Shown here one piece after another: positions 11,400-23,563 of a stretch of 64,000 bases of DNA. The position numbers were made by a program, and so were the translations under genes. The notes beneath the pieces were generated by a model that was not told where the DNA came from, ran no database searches, and saw nothing but the letters and a program-made list of their open reading frames with translations. Positions within the stretch are counted from its first letter, which is position 1; every line of letters begins with the position of its first letter. The stretch lies in assembly GCA_026874595.1 (NCBI GenBank), contig CM049312.1:49417429-49481428 (forward strand). Direction: 5' to 3'. The DNA is from Sipunculus nudus (taxonomy: Eukaryota > Annelida > Sipuncula > Golfingiida > Sipunculidae).

Positions 11400-12327
11400 C
11401 CTCTCCCCCTGGCGGCACTAATGCGAAACTGCCTGCGAAAAGTCCCATCCGCTTTAATTACAAGCCTCTACCGAAAACCGGCAGTTCCCGGCCTATCTCC
11501 GCCTACTCCCCATGGCGGCAGTCTTGACACTTTTTATGGCAGCAAATACCTGCTATTTCTGCTTGCCATTCATGGGGACCCCTCTGGCAGCCCGCTCTGA
11601 TATCCACTCCCCCTTGCGGGAGTCTTTGTCACTTTTTATGGTAGCAAATAGCTGCCATTTGCGCGTGCGATTCATGGGGGCCCTTCTGGCAGGCCACTGA
11701 GATCTCTGCTCCCGATAGCGGCAGTCTTGACACTTTTAATGGTAACAAATAGCTGCTATTTGCGCGTGCGATTCATGGGGGCCCTTCTGGCAGGCCACTG
11801 AGATCTCCACTCCCCCTGGCGGCAGTCTTGACACATTTTCATGGTAGCAAATAGCTGCTATTTGCGCGTGCGACTCATGGGGACCCTCTGGCAGGCCGCT
11901 CTCGGAGGTACTCCCCTGGCGGCAGTCTTGACACTTTTTATGGTAGCAATTAGCTACTATTTGCGCTAGCGATTCATTGGGAGGGGGCCCTTCTGACAGG
12001 CCGCTGAGATCTCCACTCCCTCTGGCGGCAGTCTTGACACTTGTTATGGTAGCAAATAGCGGCTATTTGCGCGTGCGATTCATGGGGGGCCCTTCCGGCA
12101 GGCCGCTCTCATATCTTCTCTTCCTGGCGGCAGTCTTGACACTTTTTATGGTAGCAAATAGCTGCTATTTGCGCTTTTGATTCATGGGGGGGGGGGGGGG
12201 CTTCTGGCAGGCCGCTGAGATATTCACTCCCCCTGGCGGCAGTCTTAACACTCAATGCGATGCTACCAAAAGTTTTACCCCCTCCCGATTTTTTTGGGTA
12301 GCAAATAGCTTCTATTTGCGCGTTCAT
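11400..12327 (+). repeat. GC-rich tandem array, ~101-bp unit with hairpin
   Basis: About 8 units. Each contains CTGGCGGCAGTCTTGACAC, TTTTTATGGTAGCAAATAG, CTGCTATTTGCGCGTGCGA, TTCATGGGGGCCC and TTCTGGCAGGCCGCTGAGA. The core GCAAATAGC-T-GCTATTTGC is a perfect 9-bp inverted repeat with a 1-nt loop. One unit carries a run of G at about 12188-12200. Short open frames on both strands are by-products of the array. Confidence 0.9.
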
Positions 12328-12500
12328 GTTCGGTGATTTTTGGCTGAGTTACAGGAGGTTTAACTTGGTCATCTGTGCAAAAAAGCATACTAAACTTAAA
12401 ATCTCAGAAACAGCTGGAAAAATTTTGCAAATGTTTGTCACATGAGTCATATCTGAAATTGAGGTGTTGGTGGCGCCACCTACATTGATATTTTTTTACG
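12328..12500 (+). repeat. Dispersed repeat family A, partial copy 5
   Basis: It enters the family at 'cggtgatttttggctgagtt' and ends just after the palindrome GGTGGCGCCACC (12469-12480). Confidence 0.7.
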
Positions 12501-12579
12501 AGCAAAAATGTAAGTTTAAACACTTAAATTATTCATATCTTTTGAATTCGGAAAGATATATACGTGAATACCACACCAT

Positions 12580-14165
12580 ATGAAAGCTATAATAGTCCAT
12601 GAACTAGACGGGTTGGTCGGTACCATCCGAGGGGATTAATTCTCATCGTGATATTTAGCAAGGTATACACCCTTAGAGTTAAAAAATATGTGATAGCATT
12701 GCATCGGTGGTAGCTTTTGTGTGTAACACCCTCTATATATGCCCACCCTCAAATGTATTGCACCATCGGGGTAAAACATATGGGGGTAGGGGTAACTCTT
12801 TTGAATATAACTTTTGAGATATCTAGAGTAGAACTATAAAAAAAACAACATTAAAAAGTATATAAATTTTGCTTTTAAATGATATCAAATATAATGACGT
12901 TGATAAATTTTTCAAGGTCACGGAGGGGCCAACAAGTGCAAGTTTGAAAAATATTTAAATCTCCCATTGTTGAAACACTTTTCATTTGCATAAAGTTATC
13001 TATATCAAATAAGGTATAAGAAATAGCAGTTTGTATTATAAGGAAAGGATGGGATCTGGGAATTAAATTGGTGTGTCATATGCTTTCTGTTGTACATTTG
13101 CTTCTATTGACACGGGGTAGTTAATGTACTGGTGACGATCCGGTGCAGTGGCCATTTGTAGAGCAAAGTTGCGGTAGGTTTAACATTTTTGGTTGTAACA
13201 TTTGTGATACTTAGAATAAAAATACAAATGACCTATCTCTTGCAAGTTAATTTGATTTAGTTTTAAAAAAGACAGTAAATATGATGACCTTGACCTTTTT
13301 TAAGGCCAGGGAGGGGTCTACAAGTGCACATTTGATAAAGTGCAGGACTATACTATAGACTTGTAACCAGCTCTGCGACAAAGAGAGGTTTCGGACACCG
13401 TCTGTCTCAGTTTCAAAGCAAATATTGGAACAAGTAAAACATAACTATTGTATGTTAAATTGAAAAGTGCCGAAAAGCAAACTGTTTGAAATGAAAGGCT
13501 TTCAGCTATGACTAAAGTCATGACTCCAATAAATTACCATCAATTCACTGGAAAAGTAAATGAGTCATGTTTTCATGGCCTTAAGCTTGTTGGCTTGTCT
13601 TAGTACTTTTGTTTTGTTAACTGGGCCAGTCAAATTGTTCATTTCTTCCAGTTAATGATTGAATATTTTTCTTCAGAGATGATTTTAATGAAACATTTTT
13701 ATTGAACCAGCATTTCTACAATAAACTTTATCCCCATCAGTTAAAAGAACCATCATAAATATATCATCCTTGTTTCATCTATTCACCATTTTTTTCTGAA
13801 CCTGAATACTTTTGTTTTAAATAGGTCTTATCTGTTTCTCACACTTTTAATGGTCCATGATTAAAAGAAACCAATGATTAAAATAAGGATTCTGATTGTA
13901 TATATCCACTTTTAGATTTTCACCCTAATGCTGTTGAAAGCAATATGACGGGGAGACACCAATGTATTTTTCGGTGCAAAATCAACCGCTTTCTATTTTT
14001 TCAGCATGATTATCTGTAGTAGGGTTGCCAGAACCGAAAATCAACCCTAAATCTGCTCTTTGGTAGAAAATATTTTTTTATGATTTAATTTTGTTCTCCG
14101 GGCGATTGTGATTCCAAATCCGCCGGGTGCCAAGCTCGCACCATTGGGCAATTTTTATAAACGTT
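12580..14165 (+). repeat. Long repeat, left arm of a distant inverted pair
   Basis: The reverse complement of 18580-19490 follows this stretch block by block: 'tagtccatga' near 12594, 'ggtaccatc.gaggggaataattct' near 12620, 'gtgatagcattg.atcggtg' near 12690, 'caaggtca.ggaggg' near 12915, 'ttggtgtgtca' near 13067, 'gtgcagtggc.atttgta' near 13144, 'tacaaatgacctat' near 13223, 'ccgggtgcca' near 14123. This copy has about 700 extra bases between roughly 13360 and 14090. No coding sequence was recognised. Confidence 0.75.
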
Positions 14166-15848
14166 GATTGAAGAAAAGAGTAATAATAGTCAAATATGTG
14201 TTATTTTCAGCGTATCTAAACAGGAAAACCTGGTGTAATTTCTTCCGTATTTTTAGCTTCTGTTCTGTAAACATGTTGATTACTTAATTTTTGAAAGAAG
14301 TAAATAAAGGAACAAAAAAAAAAAAAAAACAGCAGGCCTGTCAGGTGCATCAGGCCTGGATTCTCGCTAACAGCATATTTGCAGTTTCTAAATATTTCGC
14401 ATTGCAGTTTATGAAAACAGAAATGATCAACAGAACTAATAAAACCCTTATGCTGTTAGAGTTTTGAAAAATGTTGTTTATGAGTAATCTTCACCTTGAT
14501 ACATTAATTTTATCAAAGGCTTTAAAGAGTTCCATTTATAAAAAGCAACAAAGCAAAATAACCTACATCAGAGCTCCTCCCAATATACGCTTAAGACCTG
14601 CATACCACACTGAAACGTTTCATACGAAATATTTGAAGCAATCCTACGCTACAGTTACTGTGTGCATTCGATCCTTCGTTTAACCGCTTCAAAATAAATT
14701 TAGATGCATTAAAAAATATACAAGGCTATACATTCTCACAAACTATTTTTTATGAATTATAAATACAAATAAATAATAAAACATACAGTTGAAAAAGAAA
14801 GTCTACAGTGAGATATTTTTAAATTACCTTTTTAATAAACTCCAGGATAAATATCCTTCACGCTGGACGATTGATGAAATCAGAGGCTTTATTGATGTCT
14901 GTTCACTTACCAATATTTCCAGATAAAAAGCTTTAGGAAAGCCCGCGAAAGGCCTCATACACAAGTTATACCATCCTTAAACTCTCCCTGTTGCAATAAG
15001 TGAGGACAGTAGAGAATCTGTATTTATTTCTAACGTACAATGAAGAGAAACAACCACGAAGAGTGGGCCCTGAGAGAGTAAGCACCATTATTATTTCATG
15101 TGAAAAATGAGCCGATTCGTTACATGAAACTCTGGGGCCTGAATTAAATGAAGACCCAGCCCTAACATTGGAGTGTCATAAATCATTTGTACCATCATAT
15201 AAATTAAAACAAAACATATCGCGTTTCTTTAAGGAACGGTTGATCCATACATAAAGTGAACCATTTCCTCACGTAGGTCTCAAGCGAAATTATTTCGACT
15301 TTAAGGAACACTCTTAATCTGTGGTTACCCTTGCTTGCCACATGTCAGTTTCCAAGCATCCGAATAGATAGCGACCATTTTATCCATGTCGGAAAATGAA
15401 CCAAAAGATTGGTTGAGTTTGTTTTAAAATCCAAATTGTTTTAAATATGTTATGAACGCAGCGATTAGCTATCAGATGAGGTCCGAATATCTGGAACGCC
15501 ATCAAATTTTCATGCTGCTGATCAATACATTGGAATGTTATTTACATTTTGTCAGTGCACAGAATGTCGAGGCACCAGTCATAGAAAATTTCGGAAATCT
15601 CAGAAAATTTCTGAATCTCCAGCAGACGTTGTATTTTGTCATATTCTAGGCAAGATGATTTTTTTCCTAGAAGACTTTGTGAAGAGAACAGATGCTGTGC
15701 ATGTCCCATATAGTGTCTTTTTATCTATCTGACACCTAAGATTCGTTTACAAGGAGAAAATGAAAATGATATTGGAATGTTTTCAAATGAGAACTGTAAA
15801 AAGAGTAAATCTGAATTCAAATCAATTTAAGAAAAACTTAGTTACTAT
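14166..15848. other. No recognisable gene; one poly(A) tract after AATAAA
   Basis: Mostly featureless AT-rich sequence. AATAAA at 14303-14308 is followed at 14314 by 16 A residues, which could mark the 3' end of an old retroposed transcript. No coding match was found upstream of it. Confidence 0.4.
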
Positions 15849-16190
15849 ATGACTACTCTAAGGCTTTTGCTAATACGTCATACCTTGTTGAAAATAGTCT
15901 CAACACCTGTGTCCCGGGGTACTGCACACACAATGGAATTTCTGTTCACCATAATCCGAAACCAAACGACTTTAAGTCTAGGTGTCAAAGTACATCAACA
16001 TATTGGCCCAAAAGAACTTGTTTCACTTCTGTTTGAGTGCCAGGTTCCAGTGCCTTATGACGAGGTTCTGCATTTCAGACAGTCAGTGGGGGAACATACT
16101 GGTGAACAGAATGGGACACATGAGAATCTTCCCTTGGCTATTGAGTTCAAAAAGCAACAACGCCATTCAACTGAGAAAAAAATTAGCTAA
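15849..16190 (+). pseudogene. Unidentified degenerate coding fragment
   Basis: A 113-codon open frame of mixed, protein-like composition. It contains LGVKVHQHIGPKELVSLL at about residues 44-61 and a following PYDEVLHFRQSVGE segment. The upstream sequence is closed by stops and no partner exon was found. The style (small soluble domain, no low complexity) suggests the remains of a real protein, perhaps from a mobile element, because it lies between the two inverted long-repeat arms. I cannot name the family with confidence. Confidence 0.4.
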
Positions 16191-16225
16191 CAGTTTCAAA
16201 CCAAGTGAGACTTGTCTTATTCTTA

Positions 16226-16382
16226 TGTAACATAATACGGGCCAGAAGAGACCCAAAACTCCACAGATCTAATACTTATAAAAGGAATTCGGTTCACGTT
16301 TGTTCGCAGTGTTCTCTATAACCGCGTTGTGTTCAATATTGTGCCATACATCATTTTAAAGGTTATTATCCCCGCAGTGACA
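16226..16382 (+). mobile_element. Possible short solo LTR
   Basis: The stretch starts TGTAACA and ends GTGACA. It contains a consensus TATAAAAGG at 16277-16285 with promoter-like spacing to a downstream TTCGCAGT. No flanking target duplication was found and no second copy is in the window, so the call is tentative. Confidence 0.25.
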
Positions 16383-17320
16383 TAGGCGATATGAAAATAA
16401 ATAATTTTTAATATACATATAATTTTGAGTGATTTTTCCGGTTTTTTTACCGAGCACAGCCGAACTGCCTTCGGCAATCACCGGAATGCGTGCATCGTGG
16501 TCACTTAACCTCTAACACTAAGGACTATTGTTCATATGAATAACGCTTGCTTTCAATGAGGGATTTGACCCACGTGCGTGGACAGTAAAAGAGAAAAACA
16601 CATGTTTCTCGCTTTATGAAATGGAAAGTTCAACCCAGGAGGATTAATGACAAACCTAATTCAAGGTCCCAGTTTCAGGAATAGGGCTTGGGTGGTGTCG
16701 AGGTTTCAGGCCAAAATGTGTCTGATAACGATGAAAAAAAAGGTTGCGGTGCACGGCTGCAAGGCTGAAAATGGGATACGGACCCACTGCACGGAGTCCC
16801 GCTGGGTCCGCTTCTGCTACTTACGATGTATGCATATTTCTGTTTCCTTCTTCAGGAACAATTTCCTTGCAACGTACATTTAATTAATCTTTCATGTGTT
16901 CCTCACATCAACCTATTCTTTATACGACTAACGATAGAAACCAGTCAAATATCAACGAAACACTGTATGCCTCCGCGTCTCATTCCGGTTCGCAATGTAA
17001 ACCATCACTGACCAGGTCTTCAAGGTAAACATACCGGGATATGATTTTTGCCACGACCACAGCGCCACAAAATAACAGTAAAAAATATTTGTACATATCG
17101 TATTCCGGGAGTATCCCACTAAAAATCTATATTTTCTTTTAACTTTTATAATAAAAATTGAGCCAACATTCAATATCTCAGTAAATATATCTCCCAAACC
17201 GTGGTAAAAAGCCCGGCATATCGGGTTTATTAGCTAGTTCAAAATAATCAAGGTGTTTCCTTTACACAACTAGATATCACAACTGGAACATCTAACCCAA
17301 ACTCTCTCTTTGGTATCGAA
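16383..17320. other. No recognisable gene
   Basis: There is a small hairpin at about 16779-16811, where CGGACCCA pairs with TGGGTCCG. The open frames are short and without domains. Confidence 0.4.
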
Positions 17321-17324
17321 AGCA

Positions 17325-17750
17325 GTGTTGAAGTCGAGTCTACACCAACCGAGTCCAAGTGAAAGTCTGAGTCCAAGGTACCTAAGTCCGAGTCGAAGTC
17401 CACAATATTTGAGTCTTTTAAAACTCGAGTCTAAGTCCGAGGCCACTAAAATATCTATATTAAAAATACACTTAATTGGACATTATCATGACATCTTTCT
17501 GTTACAGTTTACACATGCCTTTGTTTTGATGTTTAATCACATTTTGCTCCCAAAGTAGGGAAAAAATCGTATAAACAGTCTAAATTCTCTATATATGAGA
17601 AGGTTCCGCCATCTGAACATCGCAGGCTACAGCCTCTTTTTCCTTGTACTCCAGATTGACTCGGCTACACATCTCGAGTCCTGACCTCCGATTCAGAGTT
17701 AAAATCCGAGTCCAGGAAACTCGAGGCCAAGTTCGAACTCAGTCCTACAT
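17325..17750 (+). repeat. Degenerate GAGTC-rich hexamer repeats in two blocks
   Basis: Block 17325-17440 and block 17650-17745 are made of variants of GAGTCN and AAGTCC around a hexamer period. Between them is AT-rich unique sequence. This is simple-sequence DNA; the open frame across it is low complexity. Confidence 0.7.
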
Positions 17751-18579
17751 AGCTGAACAATAGCAAACAGAAGAAACTTAGTTCGATGTAAAATAATATA
17801 TATTTTTTATTTTCACTCAAGTTTCTATACATATTTTCCATGGATAACCTATTTTAACCAAAAGTTCAGGTACTGGATCAGACGAAGCATAGAATAAAAA
17901 TGCATCCCTTGTAAAAAAACACATCAAACCACTATTTTCCTATGAAAACATCTATACTGATGAATAAAATAATTTGTTTGAAATACAAAATCAGATACAA
18001 AATAAACGATAATTGAACTAATGAGAATGGATAACTCAGTCATAGTATCCTAGCTCTCTTATGTGAACCATAACAAGATTTGATTTTAAAATGTTTGAAC
18101 TTATTAATAATATTTATGTGCAATTTCAAAACAAACACAAAAAAAAACACTAAAAATATAGGATATATGCTATTACTAACTACCCAGAGATTTTGGTGGT
18201 ATAAATAAACCAAGTATAATTTTTTATTTTATTATTATTTTTATTATTATTATGCATTCTACAGATGTCATATGAAATGTTCATGGATAAAAATTACTTT
18301 GATACATATGCTTAAGGGCAACCAACAAGAGCCCAAAAACCAATCACCAAATATCACTCTATAGTTTAATCTACGCCGTTTTTTCAAATTACATGTTTCA
18401 CATTGTTCGTTATTTCGAGAAATGACAGCTATTTCGGCGTCATTTTAGATTATTGTATTATTGTTGCATCGTGGCATGTAACTATTAATGTGAAAGTTTC
18501 TGTCCACATTTTATTTCAAGGAGACAGTTTTCTAAAACTATATTGTAATCACATAAATGTAATTTAATTTAAAAATGAG
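17751..18579. other. No recognisable gene
   Basis: AT-rich sequence with an (ATT)n-like patch near 18222-18253. No domain-bearing frame. Confidence 0.45.
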
Positions 18580-19490
18580 CGCCGGATACACTTTTTAATT
18601 TATGCAATTATAAAAATTGCCAAAAGGTGACAGACAAGCTGGCACCCGGTGAATTCAGATTTACAAGACTTTGAAGAACACAAATCAGCAATACAAACCT
18701 TCTACATTAGGGCAAGGTTATTGACTCCGCAGCTGGACTATATAATCATACTTATTGATCCCTTCTGACCTTGAAAAATATGCCAAGGAGATCATATAAA
18801 TATTATTAGACAGAAATCAAATATGTTTTCGAAAGGTAGGTCATTTGTATATTTAATCTATGTATTTCATATGTTACAAACAAAAGTGTTAATACTAACT
18901 CCATTTGCCCTACAAATAGCCACTGCACAAGAAAGTCAGATGTACATTTACTATCCCTTAAAAGTAACATAAAAAGTGCAGTAGGTAAGCGTGTGACACA
19001 CCAACTTTATTCACAGAGCCGATTCTTTCATTTGGAATAATAATATTTGTTATTTTTATATTACCTGCGCAACGATGATAACTTTTTGCAAATAAAATTT
19101 TTTTCTGCAACGAGATATTTTATTATTTTATTATATTTTCACTTGTTGACCCTCCCTGACCTTGAATAATGTGCCAAGTTTTTCATATTTGGTATAATTT
19201 AAAAACGAATTTAATATATTTTATGATGATTTGTCTTTTAAAAGAATCAGAAATGTTATATACAAATGTGTTACCCAAACCTCTACATGTCTTACACAAG
19301 TGGTGCAATGAATGGGTTTAAGGGTAGGAGGGTAAACGGGCTGATACACATAGAAAGCTATCACCGATACAATGCTATCACACATTTTCTAACTCCAGGG
19401 TTGTATACCTTGCAAAAATCACTATTAGAATTATTCCCCTCAGATGGTACCGGTGACCAAATTGTCAGGGTCTTGCTCATGGACTAGTTG
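18580..19490 (-). repeat. Long repeat, right arm of a distant inverted pair
   Basis: Reverse-complement relative of 12580-14165, lacking the ~700-bp segment of the left copy. The arms are clearly diverged (visible similarity in blocks, not exact). The spacer between arms is about 4.4 kb. Confidence 0.75.
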
Positions 19491-19539
19491 GTACCGGCGA
19501 ACCACAGGCGCTTGACACAAAGTTAACAAACATACATGC

Positions 19540-20607
19540 AGAACCAGGCCTATATATAATACCTGAAAGCAGAACCAGGCATATATATGATATCTGAGAG
19601 TAGAACCACGCATATATATATGATATCTGAAAGCAGAACCACGCATATATATGATATCTGAGAGTAGAACCACGCATATACATGATATCTGAAAGCAATA
19701 CCACGCATAGATATGATATCTGAAAGGAGAACCACGCATATTTTATATCTGACAGTAGAAATACGCATGTATATGATATCTGAGAGCAGAACGACGCATA
19801 CATATGTGATATCTGAAATAATAACCACGCATATATATGATATCTTAAAGCAGAACCACGCATATATATGATATCTGAAAGCAGAACCATGCACATGTAT
19901 GATATCTGAAAGCAGAACCACGCATATATATGATATCTGAGAGTAGAACCACGCATATACATAATATCTAAATGCAGAACCACGCATATACATAATATCT
20001 GAAAGCAGAACCAAGCATATACATGATATCTAAATGCTGAACCACGCAAATACATAATATCTTAAAGCAGAACCACGCATATATATATCTGAGAGAAGAA
20101 CCACGCAAATATATGACATTTGAAAAGAGAACCACGCATATATATGATATCTGAGAGTAGAACCACGCAAATATATGATATCTCAGAGTAGAACCACGCA
20201 AATATAAGATATCTGAAAGCAGAACCACGCATATATATGATATCTGAGAGTAGAACCACGCAAAAATATGATATCTGAGAGCAGAACCAAACATATATGA
20301 TATCTAAAAAGAGAACCACGCATATATATGATATCTGAGAGTTGAACCACGCATATACATGATATCTGAAAGGAGAACCATGCATATATGCATGATATCT
20401 GAGAGTATAGAACCACGCATGTATATGATATCTGAGAGCAGAACCACGCATATATATATATGATATCTGAAAGGAGAACCACGCATATATATGATATCTA
20501 GGAGCAGAACCACGCATAAAAATAATATCTAAGAATAGAACCATGCATATATATGATATCTGAAAGTAGAACCACGCATGTATAAGATATTTGAGAGCAG
20601 AACCAGG

Positions 20608-20649
<42 letters not shown>

Positions 20650-21430
20650 TAATATCTGAAAGGAGAACCACGCATATATATGATATCTAGGAGCAGAACC
20701 ACGCATAAAAATAATATCTAAGAATAGATCCACGCATATATATGATATCTGAAAGTAGAAACACGCATTTATATGATATCTGAGAGCAGAACCACGCATA
20801 TATATGTGATATCTGAAAGGAGAACCACGCATATATATGATATCTAGGAGCAGAACCACGCATAAAAATAATATCTAAGAATAGAACCATGCATATATGT
20901 GATATCTGAGAGTAGAACCACGCATATATATAATAGCTCAGAGCTGAACCACGCATATATATGATATCTGAGAGAAGAACCACCCATATATATGATATAT
21001 GAGAGAAGAACCACGCATATATATGATATATGAGAGAAGAACCACGCCACGCATATATATGATATTTGAGAAAACTACGCATTTATATATAATATCTAAG
21101 AGAGAATCACACTAATATATGAAATCTTGAAGGAGAACCACGCTAATATATGGTATCTGAGTGGAGAACTATGTATATATATGATATCAGTAGAACCACG
21201 CATATATATGATATCTGAGAGCAGATCTGCGCATATATATGATATCTGAAAGGAGAACCACGTATATATATATGATATCTGAGAAAAATGCGCATTTATA
21301 TATAATATCTAAGAGGAGAACCATGCTTTTATATATAATATCTGAGAGCAGAACCATGCATATATGTGATCTGAAGGACGAACCACGCATACACCTTTCA
21401 ATATCTGGTTGAAGAATCACACATAAGCTC
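19540..21430 (-). repeat. 31-bp minisatellite, about 60 units
   Basis: The unit is AGAACCACGCATATATATG followed by ATATCTGAGAGC. GATATC starts at 19622, 19653 and 19684, giving a period of 31. A TA-microsatellite expansion sits at about 20610-20645. A three-part sub-pattern (units with 'cataaaaataatatctaag') recurs near 20515, 20704 and 20860. Because the unit lacks minus-strand stops in all phases and 31 is not a multiple of 3, long minus-strand frames run through it (up to 265 codons at 20062-20859). I consider these frames artefacts. Confidence 0.93.
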
Positions 21431-21583
21431 TATCTCTGATCCACGCAGGTATATATCGGGTCCACAGATATATATTTTTCCAGAAGAAGAATACACGGAA
21501 AGACATACAGAAATATTTATAATAACACAATATAACTAGATATTTCTTGGCACCGCAGGTGCCATAGTGTCTCCGGACAATAA

Positions 21584-21602
21584 CCCCCCCCCCCCCCCCC
21601 CC
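21584..21602. repeat. Poly(C) run of 19
   Basis: Homopolymer on the 3' side of the hAT transposase gene. A 23-base poly(G) lies on the 5' side (25835). Confidence 0.95.
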
Positions 21603-22113
21603 ACTCCCCCCAGCCTCGAAGAATAGGATCCCATCTTGAATTCAGATGCAGAGACTGAAACTTGGCAAGCCACCATGGTTTTTTTTTTCAAATTTGACCT
21701 AACCGTTGATAAGATGCATCAAACTTGTGGGCAAAGGCGTCGATTTGTTGCAAAAAGTGGAGGGGATGATAGGGCGTCTGTGCTGGGGAAAGAAACACGA
21801 GAGAGGGAGAGAGGGGGGGGGGGGGGAGGGGTCTCCCTTTCACACGTTTTTCTATTATATATATTTTAAAACAAAACTTGGATAAAAAATTAATACATTT
21901 ATAATATATTAAATTGATGTGCCTGCATCAAACACAAACAACTTTATTAATTACAAAATGTTGGACTGGAAATGTAAAAAAAATTAGTATTAAAATTAGT
22001 ATTAAACAAGTTTGCCCAAAAGAAATGTGTACACTTTACACAAATGAGTCCGAGGCAGAAAGTAATTACAAAAAAGTCACAATTACGGAATCATGGATTT
22101 ACACCAAACTTTC

Positions 22114-22853
22114 TTACTCGAAGTTGCCGAAAATATTTCGACGTGTGTTTGATCTACAAGCAAATTCCTTGGCCAGGGAGTGCATGTTTAGATCCTCAAG
22201 GACTGTGGGGTGTACGTGGCACAAGGCGACGGAGTTAAGACGCTGTTGACTCATCGTGCTGCGTAACCAAGTCTTAAGCCGTCGGAGTGCTGAAAAGCTC
22301 CGCTCACAGGATGTGGATGTCACTGGACACACAAGCAAGACTTTCAGAAGGATCTCCACTTGCGAAAATAACGCACGCACCTCTGGATGCATACCCTGGA
22401 ATGCAATCTTAGCTTCATGCAATGTTTTTGCATCTGTTTTTTGCCGGAATATGCTCAGCTGGACGGATAGTGATTCCTTCTTGAATTCAGGATACCTCTC
22501 GACCAGAGACATCTGATCTGAGTCGATTTTGCCTTTGATCAAAATCTGTTCAAGCTGGTTGTATGTCTGCAGGCCTTGGTTTGAGCTGCCGAACCGTTCC
22601 TGTAGCTCTGTCACCATGCGATCCAGGAAGAGGAAGTACTGTTGTCTGAAGTGTTGCTCTGGGCTGTTATGGTGGAATTGACTGTCTGACCAGCCTGCTC
22701 GTTTAGGCCTTTTATTCCTTCTAGGGAGGCACAAGGGATCCAGTTCGTATAGTTCCACTTTGGCAGATGCTTGGGAAAATATATCCTTGAAATTCTCTTC
22801 ACTCCTCCAAGACTGCAGCTGTGCTGTGCACACATTTGTTGCCTCTATCAGTC
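22114..22853 (-). CDS. hAT transposase, C-terminal exon (dimerisation domain)
   Basis: Last exon of the hAT-like transposase. It is open from 22879 or so to the TAA at 22114-22116. A likely acceptor (CTTCTTCAAG) sits at about 22854; the frame is also open a little further upstream, so the exact exon start is unsettled. Near the end is the hallmark of the hAT C-terminal dimerisation domain: CPVTSTSCERSFSALRRLK followed by R..MSQQRLN. These proteins dimerise through this segment and cut and paste the element with 8-bp target duplications. A lysine/arginine patch (RRNKRPKR) lies near the exon start. There is no frameshift in this exon. A neighbouring open frame at 22611-22835 is a shadow of it. 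Confidence 0.88.
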
Positions 22854-22898
22854 CTTGAAGAAGAGCATTTAAGTGACATTAACAAACAGAGCAGCAGC

Positions 22899-22930
22899 AG
22901 AATAATAATAATAATAATGATAATAATAGT
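22899..22930. repeat. (AAT)n microsatellite in the hAT intron region
   Basis: A short imperfect AAT/GAT trinucleotide run between the middle and last exons. Confidence 0.85.
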
Positions 22931-23260
22931 ACTTATCAGTATTATGATTGTTATTATCATCTAAAAAGGAAATCCAATACACCCTTATCACTCAAAGGAG
23001 CTAGTTCTAAAAATAACATATTTCCGTACTCCGAAATGGCTAAAAAATCGGTTGCATTCAGTTTCCAAATGGTCGTATCGCATTAAGCAAAATGATAATA
23101 ATAAAAATCTCGATAATACATGGGTATAATGCACATTGCATAACCCTGAGTAATCACATTATGCTTGCGTTATTGCAAATTCAACTTGGTTTTCTGTTCT
23201 ACTTTAAACTGATTTACTTCAAAAATTGTGTGGGCATAATATATTAAAAGAGCATCTTGC

Positions 23261-23563
23261 CTGATATAATTGCTGGCTGGGCTTGACAGGACCTGCTGCC
23301 ATCACCAATGCCAAGAGAGTAGATCCCTTCTCAAACCTATCAAGCAGTCCATTTGCCTTTGCCGAACTTTCTGACACACTTAATGCTGCCATTTCCTGCA
23401 AGCTCTTCAAAACCGCCGGGTAGTTTTCAAGGACTGAAGTGATGGCCGGAAGCCGACACAACCATCTAGTTGGGCAACGAGGTCTGATGCTCTTTCTGTT
23501 CGACGGAAGGTGATCTGTATCACTGGACTCTGATGACCTAGATGCAATGTCTTGAAATATTGC
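23261..23563 (-). CDS. hAT transposase, middle exon (CPTRW motif)
   Basis: It begins after a clear acceptor (TTTCAG) in phase with the upstream exon and carries RCPTRWLCR, the short motif typical of the ZMYM1-like/TTF-type hAT proteins. The intron between this exon and the N-terminal exon is 23564-23778 (215 bp, GT-AG). The downstream end is not firmly placed: CAG/GCAAGA at 23261 would be a GC-AG donor, and its phase does not agree with the simplest acceptor of the last exon. The open frame itself continues to 23219. Confidence 0.75.

Noticed and set aside
11210-11700. Plus-strand 60-105 codon frames in the satellite transition
   Set aside because: They lie wholly within the 77-bp and 101-bp arrays.
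20062-20859. 265-codon minus-strand protein
   Set aside because: The frame exists because the 31-bp unit lacks stops in every phase; three overlapping frames are open at once and there is no domain.
19540-21430. CRISPR-like array
   Set aside because: Units are contiguous 31-bp copies without unique spacers, in DNA with intron-bearing and LTR elements; it is a minisatellite.
21636-22249. Plus-strand open frames near the hAT gene
   Set aside because: Partly low complexity and partly antisense of the transposase C-terminal exon; no domain.
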